Shown here: piece after piece, positions 43,683-52,254 of the stretch
Layout of the letters: each line of letters begins with the position of its first letter
Position numbering within the stretch: position 1 is the first letter of the stretch
Made by a program: the position numbers and the translations under genes
Notes under the pieces: model-generated
What the model was told of the DNA's origin: nothing
The model's input: the letters and a program-made list of their open reading frames with translations, nothing else
Databases searched by the model: none
Origin: UBA1479 sp038109305
GTDB lineage: Bacteria > Pseudomonadota > Alphaproteobacteria > Rhodospirillales > Casp-alpha2
Length of the DNA: 64,000 nt
Direction of reading: 5' to 3'
Assembly: GCA_038109305.1 (NCBI GenBank)
Contig: JAYNIR010000002.1
Location: 124,001-188,000, forward strand

Positions 43683-44414
43683 TCAGCACCCCATGGCCTC
43701 GGCGACGCCGATCAGACCCGTCGCAACGACGTCCCAATCGCTTTCCGGCGCCTGGTCGGCGATCTGATCGGGGCCGTATTCCTTGCGCGGCAGAAAGGCC
43801 GTTTTCATGCCGTGGTCGCGGCCCGCCGCCAGGTCGTAATTGTGGCACGCGGTCAGCATGCAATCCCCCGGCGTATCGGCCATGCCCATCAATTTGATGG
43901 CGGTCAGGTAGCAATTCGGATGCGGTTTATAGACCTTCGCGTTTTCCGCCGTGACGACGGCGTCGAACGGCAACCGCCCGTGTTTGGCGATGGCGGTCAG
44001 CCACGCGAACGAGCCGTTCGACAACGTTACCAGCGTGTATTTCTTTGCCAGCCGCGTCAGCCCTTCGACCGCGTCGGGCCAGGGATCAATCCTGAGCCAA
44101 AGTTTCAGGATTTCCATCCGTTGGCTTTCCGTCAACCCGCCGAGCCCGAAATCGCCCGCGACCTGGCCCATGCGTTCCAGATACATGTCGTCCAGATTGA
44201 TCCACGGGCGGGCGCCGGATATCACCGCGTCCATGGCAGGCCTGTAACCCGCCTTCCAGGCATCCAGAAAACCGTTCCAGTCGGCCTGGACCCCGTTGGC
44301 CTGCCCCCACTCGGCCAGGAGCCGCCGCAGGCTTGTGCGCCAATCGACGACCGTGCCGAACACGTCGAAAAAGATCACTTTTACATCGGGCGCAGGCACT
44401 TCAGACACGGGCAT
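43683..44414 (-). CDS. Haloacid dehalogenase type II
   Basis: 243 residues. The HAD nucleophile motif is VIFFDVFGTVVDW, with the dehalogenase-type Asp-x-x-Gly-Thr. TLVTLSNGSFAWL is motif II, AKVYKPHPNCY has the motif III Lys, and MLTACHNYDLAAGRDHGMKTAFLPR the motif IV region. It should hydrolyse (S)-2-haloacids or a related phospho/halo substrate. It stands alone, divergent from a GNAT gene. Confidence 0.9.
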   Translation of the reverse strand: MPVSEVPAPDVKVIFFDVFGTVVDWRTSLRRLLAEWGQANGVQADWNGFLDAWKAGYRPAMDAVISGARPWINLDDMYLERMGQVAGDFGLGGLTESQRMEILKLWLRIDPWPDAVEGLTRLAKKYTLVTLSNGSFAWLTAIAKHGRLPFDAVVTAENAKVYKPHPNCYLTAIKLMGMADTPGDCMLTACHNYDLAAGRDHGMKTAFLPRKEYGPDQIADQAPESDWDVVATGLIGVAEAMGC

Positions 44415-44514
44415 GGGCTTTGGTCCTTTCGTTGGTCGGCCTGGCCACTTTGGGCTAAGCTGGCGCGCAGCTTAGCAGAACCACGCCCCTGAAACGCATA
44501 TCAAAGGAACCCCC

Positions 44515-44976
44515 GTGTCCAAACCGATTTCCGTCCGGCCCGTCGAGCGCGCTGATTTCGACGCGTGGTCCCGCCTATGGGCCGGGTACAACGACTTTTA
44601 CGAACGCCGCGGCCCGACCGCCGTTTCCGACGACATGACAAAACTTACCTGGGAACGGTTTTTCGGCTCGGACGAGCCCATGTATTCGCTGGTGGCCGAA
44701 TTTGACGGCAGGATCGTCGGCATTGCCAACTATCTGTTTCACCGCAACACGGTCATGGTGAACCCAGTGTGTTACCTGCAAGACCTATTCACTGACGCGT
44801 CGATGCGCGGCCAGGGCGTCGGCCGCGCCCTGATCGAAGGCGTCTACGAACGCGCCCGCGAAGCGGGCTCCTCCCGGCTTTACTGGCAAACCCACGAAAC
44901 CAATAAAACGGCCATGCGGCTTTATGACGCGGTCGCCCTAAAATCCGGCTTTGTCGTCTACCGAAAGGACATTTAA
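44515..44976 (+). CDS. GNAT family N-acetyltransferase
   Basis: 153 residues starting at GTG. The acetyl-CoA loop reads LFTDASMRGQGVGRALIEGVYERA, followed by WQTHETNKTAMRLYDAVA, the conserved end of motif B. It transfers an acyl group to an amine; substrate unknown. It is 36 bases upstream of an enoyl-CoA hydratase gene on the same strand and may be the first gene of the ligJ-ligK operon. Confidence 0.88.
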   Translation: MSKPISVRPVERADFDAWSRLWAGYNDFYERRGPTAVSDDMTKLTWERFFGSDEPMYSLVAEFDGRIVGIANYLFHRNTVMVNPVCYLQDLFTDASMRGQGVGRALIEGVYERAREAGSSRLYWQTHETNKTAMRLYDAVALKSGFVVYRKDI

Positions 44977-45012
44977 AGTCGCGGGAAACCATTCCGTCGG
45001 AGGAACCCACCC

Positions 45013-45828
45013 ATGATCACGTCCCCCAACGAGACGGTCCTGACCGACGTTTCGGACGGCATTTGCCGCGTCACCTTCAACCGGCCGAAGGCGTTGAACG
45101 CCATCAGCGCCGACGTGATGATCGCGCTCCGCGATATCACTGCGCAAATCCGCGACAGCCACGATGTCCGCGTCGTCATCATGCAGGGCCAGGGCGATCA
45201 CTTCATGGCGGGCGGCGACGTCAAGGCGTTCAAGACCATGCTGGACGCCGAACCCGACCGGGACAAAACCGCCGAGATGTTCAACGAACGTCTGACCCGC
45301 GTGCACGCCACCATCGAAAACATGCGCGCCATGCCGCAGCCGATCATCGCCTCCGTCCGAGGGGCAGCCGCCGGCGCCGGGGTTAGCATAGTTCTGGCCT
45401 GCGATTTGGCGCTCGCGGCCGACGACGCGTTTTTTACCTTGGCCTATTGCCACATCGGGACCAGCCCCGACGGCGGATCGACCTATCACCTGCCCCGCGC
45501 CGTCGGCATGAAAAAAGCCATGGAAATCGCGTTGCTGGGCGACCGCTTCACCGTACAGGAAGCGTTGCAATGGGGACTGATCAACCGCATCGTGCCGGCG
45601 GCCGATCTGGCGGCGGAAACGGACAAGCTGGCATCCCGCCTCGCCCGCGCCGCCGGGCGCGCCAATGCGGAAGCCAAGGCGCTGTTGAACGCGGCGTCGC
45701 ACGCAAGCCTCAAGGATCAGTTGGACACCGAAAAGGCCGCCTTCATCCGCAACACCCGGACCCGTGATTTCTTCGAAGGCATTACCGCCTTCACGGAAAA
45801 ACGCAAACCCGGGTTCAAGGGGGAATAA
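45013..45828 (+). CDS. Enoyl-CoA hydratase/isomerase family protein
   Basis: 271 residues with GGAGG eleven bases upstream of the ATG. The crotonase fold is shown by NRPKALNAISADVM, GDHFMAGGDVKAF and RGAAAGAGVSIVLACDLALAADDA; FTEKRKPGFKGE is the family ending. It is seven bases upstream of the LigJ-like gene, so its substrate may belong to the same pathway, although LigJ and LigK do not need CoA esters. Confidence 0.9.
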   Translation: MITSPNETVLTDVSDGICRVTFNRPKALNAISADVMIALRDITAQIRDSHDVRVVIMQGQGDHFMAGGDVKAFKTMLDAEPDRDKTAEMFNERLTRVHATIENMRAMPQPIIASVRGAAAGAGVSIVLACDLALAADDAFFTLAYCHIGTSPDGGSTYHLPRAVGMKKAMEIALLGDRFTVQEALQWGLINRIVPAADLAAETDKLASRLARAAGRANAEAKALLNAASHASLKDQLDTEKAAFIRNTRTRDFFEGITAFTEKRKPGFKGE

Positions 45829-45835
45829 GCCCAAG

Positions 45836-46849
45836 ATGATCATCGATTGCCACGGCCACTACACCACTGCCCCCGCCCAGCACGAAGCCTGGCGCAAGGA
45901 ACAGATCGACGCCAAGGGCGACCTATCCAAGATGTCGGCATCAGCACCCGCGATTTCTGACGACGAACTGCACGAAACCATCGAGGGCACGCAACTGCGG
46001 CTCCAGCAGGAACGCGGCACGGACCTGACCATCTTTTCCCCCCGGGCCGGCGGCATGGGCCACCACATCGGCGATGAAAAGATGTCCATGCAATGGTCGC
46101 GCGTCTGCAACGACCAGATCCACCGCATCTGCAACATCTTCCCGAACAACTTCGCGCCCGTGGGCCAGTTGCCGCAGTCGCCCGGCTGCTCACCTTCCAA
46201 TTGCATCCCGGAACTGGAACGGCTGGTCAACGAACTGGGCTTCATCGGCGTCAACCTGAACCCGGATCCGTCAGGCGGCCATTGGACCGACCCGCCCCTG
46301 ACCGATCCGTGGTGGTTCGAGTTGTTCGGCAAGCTGGAAGAGCTGGACGTGCCGGCGATGATACACGTCAGCCAGTCGTGCAATCCGAATTTTCACTTCA
46401 CTGGGGCGCACTACATCAACGCCGATACGGCCGCCTTCATGCAGTTGCTGCAATCGGACCTGTTCGAACGGTTTCCCAAGCTGAAACTGATCATCCCCCA
46501 CGGCGGCGGCGCGGTGCCGTACCATTGGGGGCGTTACCGGGGAATCGCCATCGGCATGAAAAAACCGGAGCCCGAGGAAATGATGGGCGACAACCTGTAT
46601 TTCGACACCTGCGTCTACCATCAGCCGGGCATCAACCTGATGGCCGAGGTCGTGCCGGTGGACAACATCCTGTTCGCGTCCGAACTGCACGGTGCCGTCC
46701 GCTGCAAGGACCCGGACACGGGCGAGTGGTTTGACGACACCAAACTTTACATCGACCGGGCCACGCATCTAAGCGCCGAGGACAAGGAAAAAATCTTTTA
46801 CAAGAACGCGCTGAAGGTCTTTAACCGTCTTAAGCCGCAGGCGGGCTAA
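45836..46849 (+). CDS. ligJ: 4-oxalomesaconate hydratase-like amidohydrolase (LigJ)
   Basis: 337 residues of the amidohydrolase-2 fold. The start MIIDCHGHYTTAP carries the HxH metal motif. LTIFSPRAGGMGHHIGD, INLNPDPSGGHWTDPPLTD, HFTGAHYINADTAAFMQ, IPHGGGAVPYHWGR and FDTCVYHQPGIN match what I know of LigJ closely. LigJ hydrates 4-oxalomesaconate to 4-carboxy-4-hydroxy-2-oxoadipate in the protocatechuate/gallate 4,5-cleavage route. The next gene encodes an RraA/LigK-type aldolase, which supports this. No ring-cleaving LigAB, LigC or LigI gene is in the window. Confidence 0.88.
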   Translation: MIIDCHGHYTTAPAQHEAWRKEQIDAKGDLSKMSASAPAISDDELHETIEGTQLRLQQERGTDLTIFSPRAGGMGHHIGDEKMSMQWSRVCNDQIHRICNIFPNNFAPVGQLPQSPGCSPSNCIPELERLVNELGFIGVNLNPDPSGGHWTDPPLTDPWWFELFGKLEELDVPAMIHVSQSCNPNFHFTGAHYINADTAAFMQLLQSDLFERFPKLKLIIPHGGGAVPYHWGRYRGIAIGMKKPEPEEMMGDNLYFDTCVYHQPGINLMAEVVPVDNILFASELHGAVRCKDPDTGEWFDDTKLYIDRATHLSAEDKEKIFYKNALKVFNRLKPQAG

Positions 46850-46882
46850 AGCCCGGCCGCAACGACCTAAGGGAGCACCCAA

Positions 46883-47560
46883 ATGACCGTCGGTTTCCGC
46901 ATCAAAAAATCCTGGGACCGGATTTCCCCGGACCTCGTTGAAAAATTCAAACCCATCCCCGTGGCCAACATCGGCGACTGCATGTTCCGCATGTTCGCGG
47001 GATCAAACGCGCTCCGCCCCATGCACAAATCAGGCGTTCTGGCAGGCCCGGCGTTCACGGTTCTGTCCCGCCCGGGCGATAACCTAATGCTGCACAAGGC
47101 GATCGACATGGCCCAGCCCGGCGACGTCATTGTCTGCGACGCCGGCGGCGAGCTGACCAATTCCCTTTTCGGGGAACTGATGCTGTTGCAGGCGATCAAC
47201 AAAGGCATCAGTGGATTGGTTTTAAACGGCGCGATCCGGGACCGGGACTCGTTCCTGGATCACAATCTGCCGGTCTTCGCGGCCGGCGTCAGCCATCGCG
47301 GCCCTTACAAGGACGGACCCGGAGAAATCGGCTTTCCTATCAGCCTTTACGGCACGGTCATCAATCCGGGTGATCTGATCATCGGCGACGGTGACGGCGT
47401 GCTGGCGATCGCCAAGGACGAAGCGCCGGAAATCCTGAAAGCCGCACTGGCCAAGAACGACGCCGAGGAAAAAACCATGATGCAGATCGCCGACGGCACC
47501 GTCGACCGCAGCTGGGTCGACAAGACGCTGAAAGAGCGCGGCTGCGAATCTATCGACTGA
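46883..47560 (+). CDS. ligK: 4-carboxy-4-hydroxy-2-oxoadipate aldolase-like (LigK/RraA fold)
   Basis: 225 residues with the RraA fold. GELMLLQAINKGISGLVLNGAIRDRDS holds the substrate and metal-binding Gly-Glu-Leu and Arg-Asp of pyruvate aldolases of this class, and VINPGDLIIGDGDGVLAI the conserved late strand. It directly follows the LigJ-like gene, whose product it would split into pyruvate and oxaloacetate. RraA (RNase E inhibitor) proteins are shorter and lack the C-terminal helical extension seen here, so the aldolase reading is preferred. Confidence 0.85.
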   Translation: MTVGFRIKKSWDRISPDLVEKFKPIPVANIGDCMFRMFAGSNALRPMHKSGVLAGPAFTVLSRPGDNLMLHKAIDMAQPGDVIVCDAGGELTNSLFGELMLLQAINKGISGLVLNGAIRDRDSFLDHNLPVFAAGVSHRGPYKDGPGEIGFPISLYGTVINPGDLIIGDGDGVLAIAKDEAPEILKAALAKNDAEEKTMMQIADGTVDRSWVDKTLKERGCESID

Positions 47561-47579
47561 GCATTGGGGAGGAAAAACT

Positions 47580-48350
47580 ATGGCCAAGAGCGCACTGGCG
47601 GGTAAGACCGCCGTTATCACGGGGTCGACCCGAAACATCGGCCGCGCGACAGCGCTGGATCTGGCGGGCGACGGCGTCAACATCGTCGTTAATGGGGTGC
47701 AGGACGAAGCCGCCGCCAAATCGGTCGCCGACGAGGTCGACGCCATCGGCAAGGAAACAGGCGCGAAAGCCATCCTCAAAATGGGCGACGTCTCGAAGAA
47801 AGCCGACTGCGACGCGTTGATCCAGGCGGCGGTCGATACGTTCGGCAGCGTCGATATCCTGGTGGTCAACGCCTCGACCCGGGGCAAATCGGCATTTTTG
47901 GAAATGAGCCACGAGGAATTCCGCCGCGTCGTCGACCTGACCCTCGACAGCGCTTTCTTCCTGTGTCAGACGGCGATCCCGCACATGCAAAAAACTGGGT
48001 TCGGGCGGATCGTCACGCTCGGCGGCGTGTCCTGCCACGTCGGCATGCCGAACCGCATTCACAACCTTGTCGGAAAGTCCGGCCTTGTCGGCTTCACCCG
48101 CGGCATCGCCAAGGAGTTCGCGACCCAGGGCATCGCCGCCTTTGTCGTTTCGCCGGGATATATCGAGACCGACCGGCCGGCGTCCGCCGGGCCGGCCATG
48201 GATCCGTCGATCATCAATTCGATCCCCATGGGTCGGCAGGGTGAGATGAAGGAAATTTCGGCAACCATCCGGTTTCTTTGTCAGCCGGAATCCGCGTTCC
48301 TTACCGGGCAGACCATCCACGCCAACGGCGGCGTGCATTTCGGCAGCTAA
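47580..48350 (+). CDS. SDR family protein without canonical Tyr
   Basis: 256 residues with a GGGGAGGA ribosome site. TGSTRNIGRATALDLAGDGVNIVVN binds the cofactor, VDILVVNASTRG replaces the usual NNAG by NAS, and GRIVTLGGVSCHVGMPNRIHNLVGKSGLVGF shows the Ser and Lys, but Asn in the place of the Tyr of YxxxK. The fold is complete (LTGQTIHANGG at the end), so it may be a divergent enzyme rather than a broken one. It is the last gene of the ligJ-ligK operon. Confidence 0.85.
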   Translation: MAKSALAGKTAVITGSTRNIGRATALDLAGDGVNIVVNGVQDEAAAKSVADEVDAIGKETGAKAILKMGDVSKKADCDALIQAAVDTFGSVDILVVNASTRGKSAFLEMSHEEFRRVVDLTLDSAFFLCQTAIPHMQKTGFGRIVTLGGVSCHVGMPNRIHNLVGKSGLVGFTRGIAKEFATQGIAAFVVSPGYIETDRPASAGPAMDPSIINSIPMGRQGEMKEISATIRFLCQPESAFLTGQTIHANGGVHFGS

Positions 48351-48395
48351 ACGCCACGCGGGCCTAGGGGCGGCCCGGGCGAGTGGCCCGCGCCG

Positions 48396-49271
48396 TCAGC
48401 CTTCCTGGATACTGTTCCACCTGTCGAGCGTGCGCCGCGCCTGATCGACGATGGGATAGTCGATGAAATAGCCGTCAAGCTGGATGGAGGCGAGGCCCTC
48501 GGCCTCGGCCTTCTGGAAGGCGGCGACGACCTTTTTCGCGAAGTCGACCTGTTCCGCCGTCGGCGTGAACACGGCGTTGACCGGCCCGATCTGATCTGGA
48601 TGGATGCAAAGCTTTCCCTGAAAGCCCATGTCGCGAACATGTTCGGCGCTGCGCTTGAGCCCGTCCAGGTCCTTGATGTGAATCCACACGGTATCGAGCG
48701 GCGCTTCGAGCCCTTCGGCGCGTGATGCCAGAACGACCTCGGCCCGGGCATGGTCGCATTCGGTCTCGCCTAGCGTCCAGCGCATGGCCATGTCCTTGGT
48801 GTAGTCACCGGCGCCGAAGGAAAGCAGCCTGACCCGCGTCGCGGCGCCCCGCCCGGCAATGGCGCGGACGTTCGCGACCCCCTTCCCCGTTTCGATGATC
48901 GGCAGCAGGTCGACCGAGCCCGCCGGCATGCCCCGTTCGCGTTCGAGGTTGGACATCAACCAGTCGATCCCGGCGATCTGCGCGGGGTCCTCGACCTTCG
49001 GCAGGACGATCCCGGTCAGCCACGGCCCCATAACGGCCTCGACATCACGGAAGCAGAAATCTGTATCCCACGCGTTGACCCGAACATAGCCGGGTTTGCC
49101 GGGGTTGGCCATGAGCGCTTCGACGACAACCGTCCGCGTCGCTTCCTTTTCCGCGATGGCGACGGCGTCTTCCAGATCGAGGATGACCGCGTCGCAGGCG
49201 AGCGTGAAAACCTTTTCGACCCGGCGCGGGTGGTTACCCGGCGCAAACATATAGGTGCGGTGGACGGCCAT
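48396..49271 (-). CDS. HpcH/HpaI (CitE-like) CoA-ester lyase
   Basis: 291 residues from the ATG at 49271. YMFAPGNHPRRVEKVFTLACDAVILDLEDAVA is the typical CitE start with the acid residues binding magnesium. VRVNAWDTDFCFRDVEAV, PIIETGKGVANVRAIA and FQGKLCIHPDQIGPVNAVF are further conserved blocks. It could cleave malyl-CoA, citramalyl-CoA or a similar ester. With CoA transferase and MaoC genes in the long operon it would complete an itaconate/citramalate-type scheme (inference). It converges on the SDR gene. Confidence 0.88.
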   Translation of the reverse strand: MAVHRTYMFAPGNHPRRVEKVFTLACDAVILDLEDAVAIAEKEATRTVVVEALMANPGKPGYVRVNAWDTDFCFRDVEAVMGPWLTGIVLPKVEDPAQIAGIDWLMSNLERERGMPAGSVDLLPIIETGKGVANVRAIAGRGAATRVRLLSFGAGDYTKDMAMRWTLGETECDHARAEVVLASRAEGLEAPLDTVWIHIKDLDGLKRSAEHVRDMGFQGKLCIHPDQIGPVNAVFTPTAEQVDFAKKVVAAFQKAEAEGLASIQLDGYFIDYPIVDQARRTLDRWNSIQEG

Positions 49272-49363
49272 CGGTCGGTTTCTCCCACTTCGCCCCACCC
49301 GAAGGCGGGCCGCAAACAAAAAGCCCCGGCAAGGGGCGGGGCGCCTTGGCAATCTTCAATAAA

Positions 49364-49621
49364 TCACGATGACGGCGGGTTCAAGATGCGGTCCAGATCT
49401 TCCTGGGTGATGCCGCTGCCGGCGTTGAGGCACGCATCCTTTTCGTACTTGTCGCCGATGCACGAGTGGCGGGCTTCGTCGTACGATTTGGTCAGGGCGT
49501 CGATGAATTCGCGGATTTCCTGGTCGCGCTGAAGCTGCGCCTGGGACTTACCCTCGGCAATGGCACCGGCCGGAAACGCCAGCAAAAAGGCGACAAACGC
49601 GAATACGGCAAACCGGGCCAT
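49364..49621 (-). CDS. Small secreted protein
   Basis: 85 residues from the ATG at 49621, with GAGGAG ten bases upstream; an ATG at 49630 is an alternative. A signal peptide (MARFAVFAFVAFLLAFPAG, cleavage after AIA) is followed by a helical segment SQAQLQRDQEIREFIDAL and two cysteines in HSCIGDKYEKDACLN that could form a disulfide. No family is recognised. It lies 59 bases after the M81 gene in the same direction. Confidence 0.65.
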   Translation of the reverse strand: MARFAVFAFVAFLLAFPAGAIAEGKSQAQLQRDQEIREFIDALTKSYDEARHSCIGDKYEKDACLNAGSGITQEDLDRILNPPSS

Positions 49622-49680
49622 CTTGGGCATTCTCCTCAACCCACCTGGGCGTCCATACACCAAATCGCCCGGAAAGTCAC

Positions 49681-51213
49681 TCAGCCGCCATAAGCCCAGG
49701 CTGTATACTGATCCAGCGGAAAAACCGGCCGGGGCAGGCCCTTCCAGTTGAAATTGCTGAACACGGGCGAGGTGAGCCCCGGACAATCTGCCTCGAAGAT
49801 GTTTTCCGGCGGGAAGAATTCGTCAAACCCGGCGCGAAAATGGCCCCGCGATTTGACGATCACCGTCCGCGCGGCGGCGATGTCGACTCCGAACATTTCC
49901 AGCATGGCCGGGTCGGCGCATTGCTTGCGGTGGGTGCCCACGGCGACGCGGATGCCGCCGATCTGCAACAACGCCGCCGGGCCGACCGAAAGCGACCGGC
50001 CCCGGAGAATGCCGCGCCGGCCGACGAACGACCCGTCGGTGAGTTTCAACACCCGGGCCTCGGCCTCGAACGGAAGCTCGAAATCGGTTTTGGCCGCGGT
50101 GTTGAACTTTGCCGTGAACGTTCCCCCCTCGCCCGCCTTGTGCGAGGCCGCCGCCACGGGGCCGTCGATGACCACGCCCATGACTACGCCGTCGGCCCCG
50201 GCCTTGACCAGTTCCCTCAAAAGATAAGACGTGGAGCCCGTGCCGCCGCCGCCCGGGTTGTCCGCGACGTCGGCGATGATCCGGGCCGGCAGCAATGCGT
50301 TCTTACCGCCTTCGACCGCCATGGCGACGCAATCGGCCAGCGGCGTCAGTCGCTTTTGATAGCGTTCGTGATCGTCCCAGAGCCGCCGGGCGAGCTTCTC
50401 GGCGAGCGCGTCGGCGGCGGCCTGGTCATCGCGCGCCGTCACGATCACCGACATGCCACACTTGGGGCTGTCGGAATAGATGAACCCGGCGAGGATCGAA
50501 ACGTTCAGGATTTTCCCGCCGGATTCAGCCTGAAGGTCCTGACCTTCGTTTATGATATCCGCATAAGGCCCTTGCGCGGTCAGGAGGATGACCGAGGGCG
50601 CGGCGATCGGCACTTTCACATGCGCGGCCTTGGGCTTCATGCCGCCCCAGATTTCGTTCATGGCGCGGGCGGCTTCGGCGCCGCGTTCCGGCTGATCCAC
50701 GTGCGGGTTGGTCAGGTAAGAAATCAGCACATCCGTCCGCTCGACCATAGCGTCGGAAATGTTGGCGTGCAGGTCGAGCGTCGCGATCAGCGGAATGTCA
50801 TAGCCCACCACGTCCCTGATACGGCCATAGAGGTATCCGTCGGGGTCGTATTCGTGTTCCGCCCGCATGGCCCCGTGGCTGACGATGTAGACCCCGTCCA
50901 GGTCACCCGCCGCCTTCAACCGCGCGCAGATGTCATCGACCGTCGCCTGGAAAAAACTCTGCTCCACCGGGCCGCCGGGTTCCGAGTCCGCAACCAGGAT
51001 CGGGATCATGTCCCAGGCGTCGGGCCGGAGTTTTTCCATCTGTTGGCAAAAGGCATTGACCTCGCGCGGCAGGTTGGGGTTCGGCTTCGCCAGTTCGTCG
51101 AAGATTTCCTGCCCCCTCTTGAGACAGCGTTGACGGTAGCTGGCCTCCGTCGTGATGGGAGAAAAGGCGTTGCTTTCAAGAAGAAAGCCCAGAATGGCGA
51201 TGCGTTTGGTCAT
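49681..51213 (-). CDS. M81 family metallopeptidase (MlrC-like)
   Basis: 510 residues. The N-terminal domain (DUF1485) begins RIAILGFLLESNAFSP; IATLDLHANIS carries zinc-ligand residues, and IIADVADNPGGGGTGSTSYLLREL is the MlrC C-domain signature. The family includes microcystinase C (MlrC), which hydrolyses linear peptides, but most members have unknown substrates. It is downstream of a peptide ABC transporter operon in the same direction, separated by a terminator, so it may process imported peptides. Confidence 0.9.
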   Translation of the reverse strand: MTKRIAILGFLLESNAFSPITTEASYRQRCLKRGQEIFDELAKPNPNLPREVNAFCQQMEKLRPDAWDMIPILVADSEPGGPVEQSFFQATVDDICARLKAAGDLDGVYIVSHGAMRAEHEYDPDGYLYGRIRDVVGYDIPLIATLDLHANISDAMVERTDVLISYLTNPHVDQPERGAEAARAMNEIWGGMKPKAAHVKVPIAAPSVILLTAQGPYADIINEGQDLQAESGGKILNVSILAGFIYSDSPKCGMSVIVTARDDQAAADALAEKLARRLWDDHERYQKRLTPLADCVAMAVEGGKNALLPARIIADVADNPGGGGTGSTSYLLRELVKAGADGVVMGVVIDGPVAAASHKAGEGGTFTAKFNTAAKTDFELPFEAEARVLKLTDGSFVGRRGILRGRSLSVGPAALLQIGGIRVAVGTHRKQCADPAMLEMFGVDIAAARTVIVKSRGHFRAGFDEFFPPENIFEADCPGLTSPVFSNFNWKGLPRPVFPLDQYTAWAYGG

Positions 51214-51254
51214 GTTGGCATCCGATCGTTTAGGCCTGAGCCAGAATCAACAGC

Positions 51255-51286
51255 ACAAAAAGAAAAGGCGGCCGAAGCCACCTTTT
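51255..51286 (-). terminator. Terminator after the dpp operon
   Basis: AAAAGGCGGC (51263-51272) and GCCACCTTTT (51277-51286) form a ten-pair stem with one wobble pair and a four-base loop. On the minus strand it is followed by CTTTTTG. It lies 20 bases after the stop of the last dppC gene and before the M81 gene, which must then have its own promoter or rely on read-through. Confidence 0.7.
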
Positions 51287-51305
51287 CAAATAATTTAACG
51301 CATCC

Positions 51306-52205
51306 TTAGCGGGACCTCAGTTTCGGGTCTAGCGTATCGCGGACGGCGTCGCCGAACAGGTTAAAGCCGAACACCGACAGCGAAATCGCCACACCGGGAT
51401 AGATCGCAAGCCACGGCGCGGCTTCGAAATATTCCGACGCGTTGGTCAGCATCAAGCCCCAGGCCGGGATCGGGTCCTGCACGCCGAGGCCGAGGAACGA
51501 CAGCGACGCTTCGAGCAGGATCGCCTGACCGAGGAAGGTCGTCGCCATGATCAGATACGGCGCCATGACGTTCGGCACCATATGGCGCAGGATGATCCGC
51601 ATGTGTGAAAAGCCGAGCGCGCGGGCCGCGTCCACATAGGGGATTTCGCGGATCGCAAGCGCGTTTGATCGCACCACGCGGGCGCACTGCGGGATTTTCG
51701 GCAGGATGATCGCGATCATCACGTTCTGGATGCCAGGCCCGAGCGTGGCGACCACGGCCAGCGCCAAAATGATCAGCGGGAAGGCCATGAAAACGTCCAG
51801 CACGCGTTGCAGGACCAGATCGAACGCGCCGCCGAAATAGGCCGAGGCAACGCCGATGATCAGGCCGGCGGTGGCGCCGGTGATGGCGCAGACGAAGCCG
51901 ACCAGCAACGCCGTGCGGGAGCCGTAAATCAGGCGCGACAGAATGTCGCGGCCGAATTCGTCGGTTCCCATGAAATAGGTGTCCCCGCCGGGCGGTTGGA
52001 ACATAACCTCGAAGTTTTCCCGCACCGGGTCATAGGGTGCCAGGACATCGGCGAACACCGCCATGAAGATCATGATCAGAACGATTGCAAGTCCGAAAGC
52101 GCCCAAAGGCTGTTTCCGTAGCCACTCTGACATGGATTCGGCGATCGGCTTTGACGGAGCAACCTCGTCACCGGCGTTTAGAGTAACTTCACTGTGGCTC
52201 ACCAT
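51306..52205 (-). CDS. Dipeptide-type ABC transporter permease (DppC), second copy
   Basis: 299 residues with an N-terminal helix (LGAFGLAIVLIMIFMAVFADVL), five further membrane segments and the EAA loop DAARALGFSHMRIILRHMVPN that docks with the ATPases. It is a tandem paralogue of the gene at 52255: the last 124 residues are identical, while the first part is clearly different. The two genes share a near-identical DNA tract. It may provide an alternative partner for the single DppB. Confidence 0.92.
   Translation of the reverse strand: MVSHSEVTLNAGDEVAPSKPIAESMSEWLRKQPLGAFGLAIVLIMIFMAVFADVLAPYDPVRENFEVMFQPPGGDTYFMGTDEFGRDILSRLIYGSRTALLVGFVCAITGATAGLIIGVASAYFGGAFDLVLQRVLDVFMAFPLIILALAVVATLGPGIQNVMIAIILPKIPQCARVVRSNALAIREIPYVDAARALGFSHMRIILRHMVPNVMAPYLIMATTFLGQAILLEASLSFLGLGVQDPIPAWGLMLTNASEYFEAAPWLAIYPGVAISLSVFGFNLFGDAVRDTLDPKLRSR
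51341..51659. repeat. Near-identical tract shared with 52290-52608 (dppC copy)
   Basis: These 319 bases match 52290-52608 base for base at an offset of 949, apart from C at 51387 versus T at 52336. Outside the tract the two dppC genes differ much more. This sharp boundary suggests a recent gene conversion between the paralogues. Confidence 0.9.
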
Positions 52206-52254
52206 TTCTTTTCCTAAAGGAATTATCGTTAGGGTTCAATTCGTTCGAATTCTA

